Source: Bacteroidales bacterium (GTDB taxonomy: Bacteria; Bacteroidota; Bacteroidia; Bacteroidales; VadinHA17). From it: a stretch of 9,337 nucleotides of DNA. Below the pieces are notes generated by a model. The model did not search any database, was not told where the DNA came from, and saw nothing but the letters and a program-made list of their open reading frames with translations. A program made the translations under genes and the position numbers. This document shows, piece by piece, positions 1 through 6,810 of this stretch. The stretch's first letter is position 1, and every line of letters starts with the position of its first letter. The stretch covers positions 1 through 9,337 of the forward strand of contig DAIDJT010000090.1 of the NCBI GenBank assembly GCA_027451265.1, in the 5' to 3' direction.

Positions 1-249
1 GGTGAAAGTGTGGCTGATGTCATTAAAGAGGATCTCGTACCTGTTCTGTCTGGTACGTACTATCTCAACGGGATAACGCCTGTTCTTCCAGAAAACGTGC
101 ACTCCGTACTTTTCATCCTCGCGCAGTTCGATACTATAATCCCTTCCGTTGACCCTGACCACATTTTTCAGCGGCAGGGTGAAGGCGAACTTGCGGCCCT
201 CGTTTGACAAAGCATAAAGCTTTTTTATTGCTGGCTTCTGGGGTGTCAT
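1..249 (-). CDS. Biotin carboxyl carrier protein of an acyl-CoA carboxylase, N-terminal part (runs off left edge)
   Basis: The minus strand is open from an ATG at 249 to the window edge, giving 83 residues beginning MTPQKPAIKKLYALSNEG. It contains a beta-rich stretch with VNGRDYSIELRED (about 33-45) and a second stretch around RYEILFNDISHTFT (70-83). These resemble the N-terminal region of Bacteroidota biotin/lipoyl carrier proteins, which have an NG-x-x-Y-x-V/I motif before the biotinyl domain. The biotin-accepting Lys (usually in AMKM) would lie beyond the edge, so it cannot be confirmed. Position is strong support: it follows carboxyltransferase and biotin carboxylase on the same strand after a 58-bp gap, where Bacteroidota place the carrier subunit. 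It would carry carboxybiotin between the two catalytic subunits in the cytoplasm. No clear Shine-Dalgarno precedes the ATG, which is common in this phylum. The plus-strand reading frame over the same bases is a shadow. Confidence 0.72.
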   Translation of the reverse strand, partial: MTPQKPAIKKLYALSNEGRKFAFTLPLKNVVRVNGRDYSIELREDEKYGVHVFWKNRRYPVEIVRTRQNRYEILFNDISHTFT

Positions 250-282
250 CGTGATTCTTTAAATGGTGTCTGGTACATTTTC

Positions 283-294
283 CGGCAATTGCCG
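283..294. repeat. 12-bp perfect palindrome CGGCAATTGCCG
   Basis: This perfect palindrome sits in the 58-bp gap between the biotin carboxylase stop and the carrier protein start. As RNA it could fold only as a tight or intermolecular structure because it has no loop, so a protein-binding site or chance is as likely as a processing signal. The neighbouring bases do not extend the symmetry. No T-run follows it, so it is not a terminator. Confidence 0.4.
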
Positions 295-307
295 TTCAAT
301 TTGCGTT

Positions 308-1816
308 TTAAAACTGTGACAGTCTCTTCCTCAGCAGCCATGGTGTCAGTTCCTTCCCCTGGTCAAAGCTGATACCTGACCTGTTTTGGGAGAGGTTCTC
401 CTCCGTGAAGAGCTTTGTGGCTATCCATGCTGCAATGGTTTCCTCATATTCGCTGTTTGTGTAATACTTCTCCAGGTCTTTTTCAATGAAGGCGGTGGTG
501 AAGGTACCGGCCTGGAAGGCCTGATGGCGCATCAGCATCCGGAAGAAGGGGAGGGTGGTTTTGGTGCCTTTTATCCAGACCTTGTCCAGCGCCTGTTTCA
601 TCCTGATAATTGCGTCATGACGGTCACTGCCCGTGACGATCAGCTTGGCGATCATTGAATCATATGATGCGACAATAGGAGATCCGGCCCTGACTCCGGT
701 GTCTACCCTTACTCCCGGTTCCTCCGGAAAGTTCAGTTTTTCAATTCTTCCCGGCGCCGGTGCAAAGCCGGCCTGCACATCCTCCGCATTTATGCGGCAT
801 TCAATCGCCCATCCTGAAAGTTTTACCTCATCCTGCTTCATTGCAAGCATCTCGCCGGAGGCTATCCGTATCTGCTGCTCAATGAGGTCTATACCAGTAA
901 TCATCTCGGTTACAGGATGTTCCACCTGAATACGGGTGTTCATCTCCATGAAGTAATAATTGCGGTCAGAATCAAGGAGGAACTCAACAGTTCCGGCAGA
1001 GTAATAACCTGTTGCCCTGGCGATTCTGACGGCTGTTTCACCCATTTTGGCCCGTAATTCCTCATCAAGTGCAGGAGAGGGGGCCTCCTCGAGGAGTTTC
1101 TGGTGCTTACGCTGTATTGAACACTCTCTCTCACCGAGGTGGATGATGTTGCCGTGAGTGTCGCCAAGAATCTGGAATTCAATATGTTTGGGATTCTCGA
1201 TATACTTTTCGATAAATACGCTCGGGTCATTGAAAGCCTTTTCTGCCTCGCGGCTGGCCAGGGTGAACATCTTCTCCATCTCTGATTCCTGCCTTACGAT
1301 GCGCATGCCCCGTCCGCCGCCGCCGGAAGCTGCCTTGATGATTACTGGATAACCTATCCGGGCGGCGTGCAAGATGGCTTCGTCCTCATCCGCTACGCTT
1401 CCGTGAGTGCCCATGGCCATTGGAATTCTGTGCTTCATGGCAATCTGCCGTGCCACGGGTTTGTTACCCATCTTGTAAATGGCATCGGGTGAGGGGCCGA
1501 TGAAGATGATCCCGTTGTCGAGGCACTTTTCCGCGAACCAGGCGTTTTCTGCCAGGAAGCCGTAGCCGGGGTGAACCGCATCACACTTTGTCTTCAATGC
1601 AATGGCTATCAGTTTCTCCACGTCGAGGAAGACCGGTATTTCCGCCAGTTCATCCTCCTCTTCATGAATGACATCGGCGAATGTGAGGTACATGGCATCA
1701 GGTTCTGCGGCAGTGCGTACGGCCACCGTTTCAATGCCCATTTTCCTGGTGGTGCGCATTATCCTGACCGCTATTTCACCACGGTTGGCAATCAGTATTC
1801 TATTGATCTTCTTCAT
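308..1816 (-). CDS. accC: Biotin carboxylase subunit of acetyl-/propionyl-CoA carboxylase (AccC)
   Basis: This 502-residue protein carboxylates biotin on the carrier protein using ATP and bicarbonate, the first half-reaction of acyl-CoA carboxylation. The N-terminal carboxylase domain starts with RILIANRGEIAVRI and includes HPGYGFLAEN (82-91). The ATP-grasp domain has IIKAASGGGGRGMR (K161, glycine loop 165-170), E203-K204, H211, the ERECSIQRKHQK segment (229-240), and the catalytic EMNTRIQVEHPVTEM (E291, N293, R295, E299). R341 lies in ECRINAE, where the essential biotin-binding Arg is expected. All key residues are intact. The protein is about 50 residues longer than E. coli AccC because of a C-terminal tail (about 453-502). 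Residues 49-65 are acidic (VIHEEEDELAEIPVFLD) and replace the usual ADEAxxIGP...SYL segment. The ATG at 1816 lies 145 bp downstream of the carboxyltransferase stop, and the gap is filled mostly by heptamer repeats. Family assignment is secure; whether the complex favours acetyl- or propionyl-CoA depends on the partner subunit. Confidence 0.96.
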   Translation of the reverse strand: MKKINRILIANRGEIAVRIMRTTRKMGIETVAVRTAAEPDAMYLTFADVIHEEEDELAEIPVFLDVEKLIAIALKTKCDAVHPGYGFLAENAWFAEKCLDNGIIFIGPSPDAIYKMGNKPVARQIAMKHRIPMAMGTHGSVADEDEAILHAARIGYPVIIKAASGGGGRGMRIVRQESEMEKMFTLASREAEKAFNDPSVFIEKYIENPKHIEFQILGDTHGNIIHLGERECSIQRKHQKLLEEAPSPALDEELRAKMGETAVRIARATGYYSAGTVEFLLDSDRNYYFMEMNTRIQVEHPVTEMITGIDLIEQQIRIASGEMLAMKQDEVKLSGWAIECRINAEDVQAGFAPAPGRIEKLNFPEEPGVRVDTGVRAGSPIVASYDSMIAKLIVTGSDRHDAIIRMKQALDKVWIKGTKTTLPFFRMLMRHQAFQAGTFTTAFIEKDLEKYYTNSEYEETIAAWIATKLFTEENLSQNRSGISFDQGKELTPWLLRKRLSQF

Positions 1817-1845
1817 TTAAAGTATTTTAGTTCCTGTGTCCAGGT

Positions 1846-1957
1846 TCGCAAATCGCAAATCGCACTTCGCACTTCTCAATTCGCAATTCGCACCTCGCAG
1901 ATCGCACCTCGCAATTCGCAATTCGCAATTCGCACCTCGCAATTCGCAATTCGCAAT
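1846..1957. repeat. Degenerate heptanucleotide tandem array, 16 units of TCGCANN (NNTGCGA on the coding strand)
   Basis: Sixteen consecutive 7-bp units fill 112 bp with no phase break. Fifteen units have the invariant core TCGCA and one (1874-1880) is TCTCAAT. The last two bases of successive units, read on the plus strand, are AA, AA, CT, CT, AT, AT, CC, GA, CC, AT, AT, AT, CC, AT, AT, AT. The block AT-AT-AT-CC recurs at the carboxyltransferase-proximal end, suggesting a higher-order 28-bp period. The array starts four bases after the carboxyltransferase stop codon and ends 29 bases before the biotin carboxylase ATG, so it is transcribed as spacer within an operon. The pure unit contains no stop in any frame, which explains the spurious plus-strand reading frames that cross it. 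There are no long spacers, so it is not CRISPR. Function is unknown; repeat-number variation or mRNA processing are possibilities. Confidence 0.93.
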
Positions 1958-1961
1958 TCCT

Positions 1962-3518
1962 TCACAGTGGTATATTCCCATGTTTTCTGGACGGCACCTT
2001 CACGCTCTTGTTGCTGAGGGCTGAAAAGGCAGAGAGCACCTTTGAACGGGTCAGTGCCGGATCAATCACCTCATCAATGTAACCTTTCTCATCCGCGATG
2101 AACGGGTTGGCCACCTTGTCACGGTATTTCTTTACCAGTTCCTTCTTCAGCGCTGCCGGGTCCTTTGCCTCCGCCAGTTCGCGGCGGTAGAGAATGGCAA
2201 CGGCACCGTCAGGGCCCATCACTGCTATTTCGGCTGAAGGCCATGCGTAATTGAAATCGCCTCCCATGCCCTTGCTGTTCATGACGATGTATGCTCCGCC
2301 GTATGCCTTGCGCAGTATCACGGTAATGCGCGGTACAGTAGCTTCGGCATAGGCGAAAAGCATCTTTGCACCATGCCTGATGATGCCTGAATGTTCCTGG
2401 TCCTTGCCCGGAAGAAAACCGGGAACATCCTCCAGTGTAAGTATTGGTATGTTGAAAGCGTCACAGAAGCGTATGAAACGGGCGCCCTTGGTTGATGAGT
2501 CTATGTCAAGGACGCCGGCAAGCACCTTGGGCTGGTTGGCCACGATCCCTATCGTCCTTCCCTCCAGGCGCCCGAAGCCGGTAACCAGGCTGGGGGCAAA
2601 GAGCTCGGAGGTCTCGAAGAAACTGTTGCGGTCAACTATCAGGCTGATGACGTCACGTACGTCATAAGCCTTGTTGGGGTCATCAGGCACTATGTCACGC
2701 AGTTTGGGGATGTTGTCCGGGATATCACCGGCATAGGTCGCCACAGGCGGGTTCTCGAGGTTGTTGGAGGGGAGATAGGACAGGAACTTCCTTACCGCAA
2801 TGATTGTATTTTCCTCATCATCATAGATCATGTTTGCCACACCGCTTTTCCTTGCATGCACCTCAGCGCCGCCTAACTCCTCGCTGCTGATCTCCTCGTT
2901 AAGAACCTCCCTCACCACGTTGGGTCCTGTGACAAACATATAGCTTGTATTGCTTGTCATGAACACCCAGTCAGTCAGCGCCGGGGCATACACTGCACCA
3001 CCGGCGGCAGGACCCATGATCACTGATATCTGGGGGATAATGCCGGACGACTGTATGATATTATTAAAAATGACACCATACCCGTTGAGACTTGCAATTC
3101 CCTCCTGTATCCTTGCACCGCCGGAGTCATTGATGCCAATGAACGGAGCCCCCATCTTCAACGCCATCTCATGTACCTTGGCTATTTTGCGGGCGTGGAC
3201 AATACCCAGCGAGCCCCCCATTATCGTGAAGTCCTGGGCAAAGGCAAAAACCAGCCTCCCGTCTATCCTGCCATGTCCTGTGACCACCCCGTCACCGTAA
3301 GCCAGTTCCATTTTGCCGAACTCCACCCCCTGGTCAGAAGGGGTGACGTAGGCGTCTATCTCCTCAAAGGTGCCCTCGTCAAACAGAAGGGCTATCCTCT
3401 CATGTGCCGTAAGCTTCCCCTTTGAATGCTGCTTTCTGATACGCTCGGCGCCGTATTGCTTCTTAAGCGCTTCCTCTCTTTCAAGGTATGACCTGAAATA
3501 TTTCCCGTTGATTTCCAT
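1962..3518 (-). CDS. Acyl-CoA carboxylase carboxyltransferase (beta) subunit, PccB/AccD-type
   Basis: This 518-residue protein transfers the carboxyl group from carboxybiotin to acetyl- or propionyl-CoA, feeding malonyl- or methylmalonyl-CoA metabolism. It has two crotonase-fold halves. The first contains INDSGGARIQEG (129-140), forming the acyl-CoA oxyanion site, with FTIMGGSLG (97-105) and VIMGPAAGGAVY (167-177). The second contains EDVPGFLPG (363-371), RKAYGGAYIVMNSKG (403-417) and WPSAEIAVMGPDGAV (426-440). The C-terminus HGNIPL matches the conserved family ending, so the stop is native. Residue 411 after GGAY is Ile. In characterised actinobacterial enzymes Asp here goes with propionyl-CoA preference and Ile with acceptance of acetyl-CoA. 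I chose the ATG at 3518 (MEINGKYF) over a TTG at 3548 because the candidate promoter lies just upstream at 3568-3599 and the shorter form matches the family length of about 515-520. Substrate preference is not provable here. Confidence 0.95.
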   Translation of the reverse strand: MEINGKYFRSYLEREEALKKQYGAERIRKQHSKGKLTAHERIALLFDEGTFEEIDAYVTPSDQGVEFGKMELAYGDGVVTGHGRIDGRLVFAFAQDFTIMGGSLGIVHARKIAKVHEMALKMGAPFIGINDSGGARIQEGIASLNGYGVIFNNIIQSSGIIPQISVIMGPAAGGAVYAPALTDWVFMTSNTSYMFVTGPNVVREVLNEEISSEELGGAEVHARKSGVANMIYDDEENTIIAVRKFLSYLPSNNLENPPVATYAGDIPDNIPKLRDIVPDDPNKAYDVRDVISLIVDRNSFFETSELFAPSLVTGFGRLEGRTIGIVANQPKVLAGVLDIDSSTKGARFIRFCDAFNIPILTLEDVPGFLPGKDQEHSGIIRHGAKMLFAYAEATVPRITVILRKAYGGAYIVMNSKGMGGDFNYAWPSAEIAVMGPDGAVAILYRRELAEAKDPAALKKELVKKYRDKVANPFIADEKGYIDEVIDPALTRSKVLSAFSALSNKSVKVPSRKHGNIPL

Positions 3519-3550
3519 TGATGAACCGTTGACAAAAAGTGACTCCAAAG

Positions 3551-3648
3551 CCGTTGAAACGGCATGACAAAAGTCATTATTTTGCCTCTATTATGCAAAC
3601 CTATTTTCGAACGAAAACAGGCAACAGGCCATTAATGTTTAATAAACA
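3551..3648. promoter_or_regulatory. Cluster of four short inverted repeats around the carboxylase promoter
   Basis: Four dyads lie in 98 bp: CCGTT-GA-AACGG (3551-3562, near the predicted transcription start), ATGAC-AAAA-GTCAT (3564-3577, over the -7 box), TTTTCG-AA-CGAAAA (3604-3617, just upstream of the -33 box), and TGTTTA-A-TAAACA (3636-3648). Their positions fit operators or activator sites, but each arm is only 5-6 bp and no regulator gene is in the window. Some may be chance, especially the AT-rich one. Confidence 0.35.
3568..3599 (-). promoter_or_regulatory. Bacteroidota-type promoter of the acyl-CoA carboxylase operon
   Basis: On the minus strand a TTTG (3599-3596) is followed after exactly 20 bp by GACTTTTG (3575-3568). 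This matches the Bacteroidota -33/-7 consensus TTTG-N19-21-TAnnTTTG in all but one base. Transcription would start near 3561, leaving about 40 bases of leader before the ATG at 3518. The -7 element lies inside an ATGAC-AAAA-GTCAT inverted repeat. The gap to the SGNH gene contains no convincing terminator, so read-through from the upstream operon is possible. Confidence 0.6.
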
Positions 3649-3671
3649 GGCAGATAATTGTAGAACAAAAA

Positions 3672-4352
3672 TTATTTTACATAAGGTTTTATGGCGTCTG
3701 CCCATACCTTGTAAGCCTTGTAGGTGAGATGCAGGCCGTCAACGCTGAAGCTGCGCGGAAGGTGGTTTTCCGCATCAGCCATCAGGCTGAAGAGGTCAAT
3801 GTAGGTATGCCCGAATTCTGCGGCCAGCTCTTTCAGCTTGCCGTTAAGTTCCATAATCTGCGACGTTTTGTTGGTGTGGCTCTTTGCCATCCCCGTTGCC
3901 GGGTTCACCGGCAGGACGCTCTCAATGTACACCTTCGTACGGGGCGATTCATTCCTGATTTTTTCGAGGATTTTCCGGTAATTGACAATTACTTCGTCAG
4001 GGGTCATATTCCGTGAAAGGTCATTGACCCCAATCATGATAAAGATTTTCTTCGGCTGAAGTTTTGTAATTGCGTCAAGGCGGAGGAGTATTCCTTCCGT
4101 GATATCAGCACTGATGCCACGGTTGAGGCACTTTTTGTTTCCCAGGAGTTCAAACCACTCTGCGCCATCGGTGATGCTGTTGCCGAGAAAAATGATCTCA
4201 TTCCTTATATCCGGAAGGTGATCATACATGTCCTTGCTGTGCCACCAGTAGGGGGCGAACTTTGAGCTGTCGGTCACGGCTGTCTGAGACTGGGAACTGA
4301 CCGTAAGGGCTATTCCAAACGCTGCGGCTAACAGCAGAACAAATCTTTTCAT
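3672..4352 (-). CDS. Secreted SGNH/GDSL-family hydrolase (probable esterase)
   Basis: This 226-residue protein begins with a signal peptide (MKRF then a hydrophobic run to about residue 18, with SSQSQ near the likely cleavage region) and has no lipobox Cys, so it is probably periplasmic or secreted. Block I is FLGNSITDG with nucleophile S59. Block II is RGISAD with oxyanion G79. Block III is GVND (108-111) with N110. Block V is DGLHL with D205 and H208. The full SGNH set is therefore present at normal family length. Members hydrolyse ester bonds, often acetyl groups on carbohydrates; the substrate cannot be read from sequence. Its ATG overlaps the stop of the upstream kinase gene in an ATGA, implying translational coupling as the third gene of the transporter-kinase-esterase operon. 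That context makes O-deacetylation of an amino sugar or glycan a reasonable inference. Lysophospholipase or acetylhydrolase activity remains an alternative. Confidence 0.9.
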   Translation of the reverse strand: MKRFVLLLAAAFGIALTVSSQSQTAVTDSSKFAPYWWHSKDMYDHLPDIRNEIIFLGNSITDGAEWFELLGNKKCLNRGISADITEGILLRLDAITKLQPKKIFIMIGVNDLSRNMTPDEVIVNYRKILEKIRNESPRTKVYIESVLPVNPATGMAKSHTNKTSQIMELNGKLKELAAEFGHTYIDLFSLMADAENHLPRSFSVDGLHLTYKAYKVWADAIKPYVK

Positions 4353-5449
4353 CTTATTAAATTGTTGATTATCTGAACCATGTCCTCGTACTGTGCCTCC
4401 ATGTCGCGGAGGAGGGTCAGCTGAACCCTCACACGCTGGAGGTTATGGAGGGGGTACCTGATCTTGTAATAGTTGTCACCGTCAATATAGTCTGTCAGGA
4501 ACCGCGTGGCCATAATATATGTAAGCAGCTTCGGTGCGAAGGGGAGATATTCTGTTTCAGTGGCATTGAGTGTATTCCTTGCCTCGGAGAGGAAGCCTTC
4601 GGCGTATGCCCTGTAAATATCTATATCCATGGAAACAGCCGAAAGGTCTTCAGAGTCTTCCTCGGTCCTGTTGGCGGCGGTGCGTATTGCATCCCCGAAG
4701 TCGTAATGGACGTAACCCGGCATAACCGTATCGAGATCGATGATCAGGAGGGCCCTGTCATTCTTGTCGAAGAGGATATTATTGAATTTGGTGTCATTGT
4801 GGGTTATCCTGAGGGGTATCTTTCCCTCGGCGCCAAGCCTGATGATTGTTTTCATCTCCTCTTCACGCCGTGTGATTTCTTCGATCTCAGGCCTGACCGA
4901 GGCCACCCTTCCGGCCGGATCCCTCCGGATCACCTCATGGAATGTCTCAAGGCGTCTGGCAATATTGTGAAAGTCAGGGATTGTCTCGCTGAGAGGTTTT
5001 CCGGGCAGATCGGCAAGAAGGGCCTGGAATCTTCCGGTTATTCGTCCTCCCTCGAAGGCTTTGTGAGCAGAGTCAACCTTTTCATATGACCGGTGGTCTG
5101 ATATGAAAACGAACATTCTCCAGTACCGTCCCTCTGCGTCAGTTATGAAGGATTTCCCTGTAAGCCTGTCAGGCACAAGGGTAAGGCATTCCCGCTTAAC
5201 GTCACTTCCGGGTATTGCAGCAATTTTGTCTCTGAGGTGGCCGGTCACCCTCTCCATATTCTCCTGGAGGCTGGGGATATCCCTGAAGACGTTGCTGTTA
5301 AGCCTCTGCAGTATGTAATCATCGCACTCCTTCTCTGCGGTTATGATGCGAAAGGTGTCATGAATATGGCCGGGGCCGAATGATTTGCCCTCAAGGAATG
5401 TACCTTCGGCACGAAAGAGGCTGAATATTCTTTTCAGGTCAGGTTCCAT
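4349..5449 (-). CDS. APH-fold sugar kinase, N-acetylhexosamine 1-kinase (NahK)-like
   Basis: This 366-residue phosphotransferase resembles Bifidobacterium NahK along its length, as far as I can align from memory. Shared features are an N-terminal GxGHIxxT/DTF-like loop (GPGHIHDTF, 25-33), YILQRLNSNVF (45-55), the Brenner-type catalytic segment ITHNDTKFNNIL (H217, D219, N224), and IIDLDTVMPG (D238, D240). A DFGDAIR block (250-256) and PHN-like RYPLHNLQRVR near the C-terminus also match. NahK phosphorylates GlcNAc or GalNAc at C1 with ATP to give HexNAc-1-phosphate for nucleotide-sugar synthesis. Length agrees with NahK (about 359). It follows the transporter after 9 bp and overlaps the esterase by 4 bp, so the imported sugar is probably its substrate. 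No phosphorylase or uridylyltransferase gene is visible nearby. The family also includes choline, aminoglycoside and other sugar kinases, so the exact substrate is inferred. Confidence 0.85.
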   Translation of the reverse strand: MEPDLKRIFSLFRAEGTFLEGKSFGPGHIHDTFRIITAEKECDDYILQRLNSNVFRDIPSLQENMERVTGHLRDKIAAIPGSDVKRECLTLVPDRLTGKSFITDAEGRYWRMFVFISDHRSYEKVDSAHKAFEGGRITGRFQALLADLPGKPLSETIPDFHNIARRLETFHEVIRRDPAGRVASVRPEIEEITRREEEMKTIIRLGAEGKIPLRITHNDTKFNNILFDKNDRALLIIDLDTVMPGYVHYDFGDAIRTAANRTEEDSEDLSAVSMDIDIYRAYAEGFLSEARNTLNATETEYLPFAPKLLTYIMATRFLTDYIDGDNYYKIRYPLHNLQRVRVQLTLLRDMEAQYEDMVQIINNLIR

Positions 5450-5458
5450 AATGCTGCT

Positions 5459-6802
5459 CTATCTTCCCTTGAGCCTGTATCCGTGGAGTGAGTAGTAAAG
5501 CAGGATCAGGTAGCATGGCAGGCATACCCAGTAAGCAGCCTGGGTGTTGAAGAGATCTGCCGTTTTCCCGTAGATGAGAGGAATTATTGCACCACCCACT
5601 ACAGCCATCACCAGCAGTGCAGAGGCTGTCTTTGTGAAGCGTCCGACGCCGTTAAGCGCCAGGGGCCACATCGATGGCCAGATCAGTGCATTTGCAAGGC
5701 CCAGCAGGGCTACAAACAGCACTGTAACCGGAATTGTAAGGGTCACTGCCTGGAAGGTGACAAGGTCCCTGAATGGCATGGTTATCTGTTGCCCGGAAGG
5801 GACGAGGACAGCCCCGAGGGTAAAGATGATTCCGAGTACTGCCGAGATCCGCAATGCATTTACCTGTGAAAGCAGTTTCGGAATGAATATTATTCCGCAG
5901 ATATATCCGATGATCATCCCCAGCATTGTAAGGGAGGTAAAGTATTTGGCTGATGACATGTCAATCTGAAGTGATTGTCCGTAGCGGATGATTGTATCAC
6001 CGGCGATCACTTCGACGCCCACGTAGAAGAAGAGGGCAATGGCACCGACAATCATGTGGGGGAAATGCCAGATGCTTGATTTGTTGACGTTGGCCGCGCC
6101 GGCTGTGGGTTCTTCCGCATCGGTGTCCACTTCCGGAAGGTGTGCCAGGCGGAGCAGCAATCCCAGCGCCACAAGAATGACAGCCATGATGATATACGGG
6201 TTGATGACCCTGGTTGCCAGCTGATCAAGGATTCCGGAACGCACCACGGCATCTGTTGTTTCTGCGAGTTGCTTGTCGAGCAGGTGGGAGTCCTTCATTA
6301 TATGGGCTCCCAGGATTATCGGGGCAATGGCTCCAGCAAACTTGTTTGCGATGCCCATCATGCTTATCCGCTTTGCAGCGCTTTCGCGCGGGCCGATGAT
6401 TGTCACATACGGATTTGAAGCAGTCTGCAGCAGTGCCATGCCGGTACCCTGAACGAAGAGGCCCAGCAGGAAGATGCCATAGTTTCGCGCCAGCGCTGCT
6501 GGAATGAATATAAGGGCACCAATTGCCATCACCCAGAGGCCTATTGACATCCCGTTCTTGAAGCCTGTTTTCTTAAGCAATGCCGATGAGGGTAAAGACA
6601 TCACGAAGTATGAGATATAGAAGGCTGTTGTGACAAAATATGCCTGGAAGTCAGTCAGTTCACAGGCTGTACGCAGAAACGGAATGAGTATGCCGTTGAG
6701 CCATGTAATAAATCCGAAAATGAAGAAAAAGATGGCAATTACCGTCATGCCAACGATGTAATTCCTGCGGCTCATCGGGGCCGCTGCTTCACCTGTAGTC
6801 AT
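5459..6802 (-). CDS. MFS sugar transporter, FucP/GluP family, NagP-like (predicted N-acetylhexosamine permease)
   Basis: This 447-residue inner-membrane protein has about 12 hydrophobic segments split by a polar central loop (about 222-245), typical of the major facilitator superfamily. Signature stretches are FITWLNGILIPFL (31-43), TGFKNGMSIGL (79-89), LLQTASNPYVTIIGPRES (124-141), RISMMGIANK (145-154) and NALIWPSMWPLAL (371-383). These fit the fucose/glucose/NagP branch, and TWLNG, FQAYFV and RISxMGxxNK match the GlcNAc permease NagP best. The two acidic residues used by E. coli FucP (after LN, and in LETAANP) are here G37 and Q126, arguing against a FucP-like fucose symporter. It is the first gene of an operon with the HexNAc-kinase-like gene 9 bp downstream, supporting amino-sugar import. 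The start at 6802 is preceded by a pentamer repeat; a second ATG at codon 10 is possible. Glucose or galactose transport cannot be excluded. Confidence 0.9.
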   Translation of the reverse strand: MTTGEAAAPMSRRNYIVGMTVIAIFFFIFGFITWLNGILIPFLRTACELTDFQAYFVTTAFYISYFVMSLPSSALLKKTGFKNGMSIGLWVMAIGALIFIPAALARNYGIFLLGLFVQGTGMALLQTASNPYVTIIGPRESAAKRISMMGIANKFAGAIAPIILGAHIMKDSHLLDKQLAETTDAVVRSGILDQLATRVINPYIIMAVILVALGLLLRLAHLPEVDTDAEEPTAGAANVNKSSIWHFPHMIVGAIALFFYVGVEVIAGDTIIRYGQSLQIDMSSAKYFTSLTMLGMIIGYICGIIFIPKLLSQVNALRISAVLGIIFTLGAVLVPSGQQITMPFRDLVTFQAVTLTIPVTVLFVALLGLANALIWPSMWPLALNGVGRFTKTASALLVMAVVGGAIIPLIYGKTADLFNTQAAYWVCLPCYLILLYYSLHGYRLKGR

Positions 6803-6810
6803 CTTGTCTG

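Noticed and set aside
1846..1957. Heptamer array as a CRISPR
   Set aside because: Units are 7 bp and contiguous, with no spacers of unique sequence and no cas gene nearby.
1571..2024. Plus-strand frames encoding SQFAIRN-type repeats
   Set aside because: They arise because the heptamer unit has no stop codon in any frame, so frames run through the array. They extend antisense into real genes on both sides.
3519..3548. Longer carboxyltransferase starting at TTG (3548)
   Set aside because: The start would be a rare codon, the added residues match nothing in the family, and an ATG at 3518 fits the promoter position and usual length.
3636..3671. Rho-independent terminator after the esterase gene
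   Set aside because: The only dyad is the AT-rich TGTTTA-A-TAAACA without a stable GC stem or following T-run on the minus strand.
4445..5089. 214-residue open frame on the plus strand, plus other long antisense frames
   Set aside because: It lies wholly opposite the kinase gene, whose protein carries clear catalytic motifs. The antisense product has no recognisable motif. Other antisense frames over the carboxylase, transporter and isomerase genes are the same kind of shadow.
5459..6802. L-fucose permease assignment for the transporter
   Set aside because: The acidic residues used by FucP are replaced (G37, Q126), and the signature blocks and adjacent HexNAc-kinase-like gene fit the NagP branch better.
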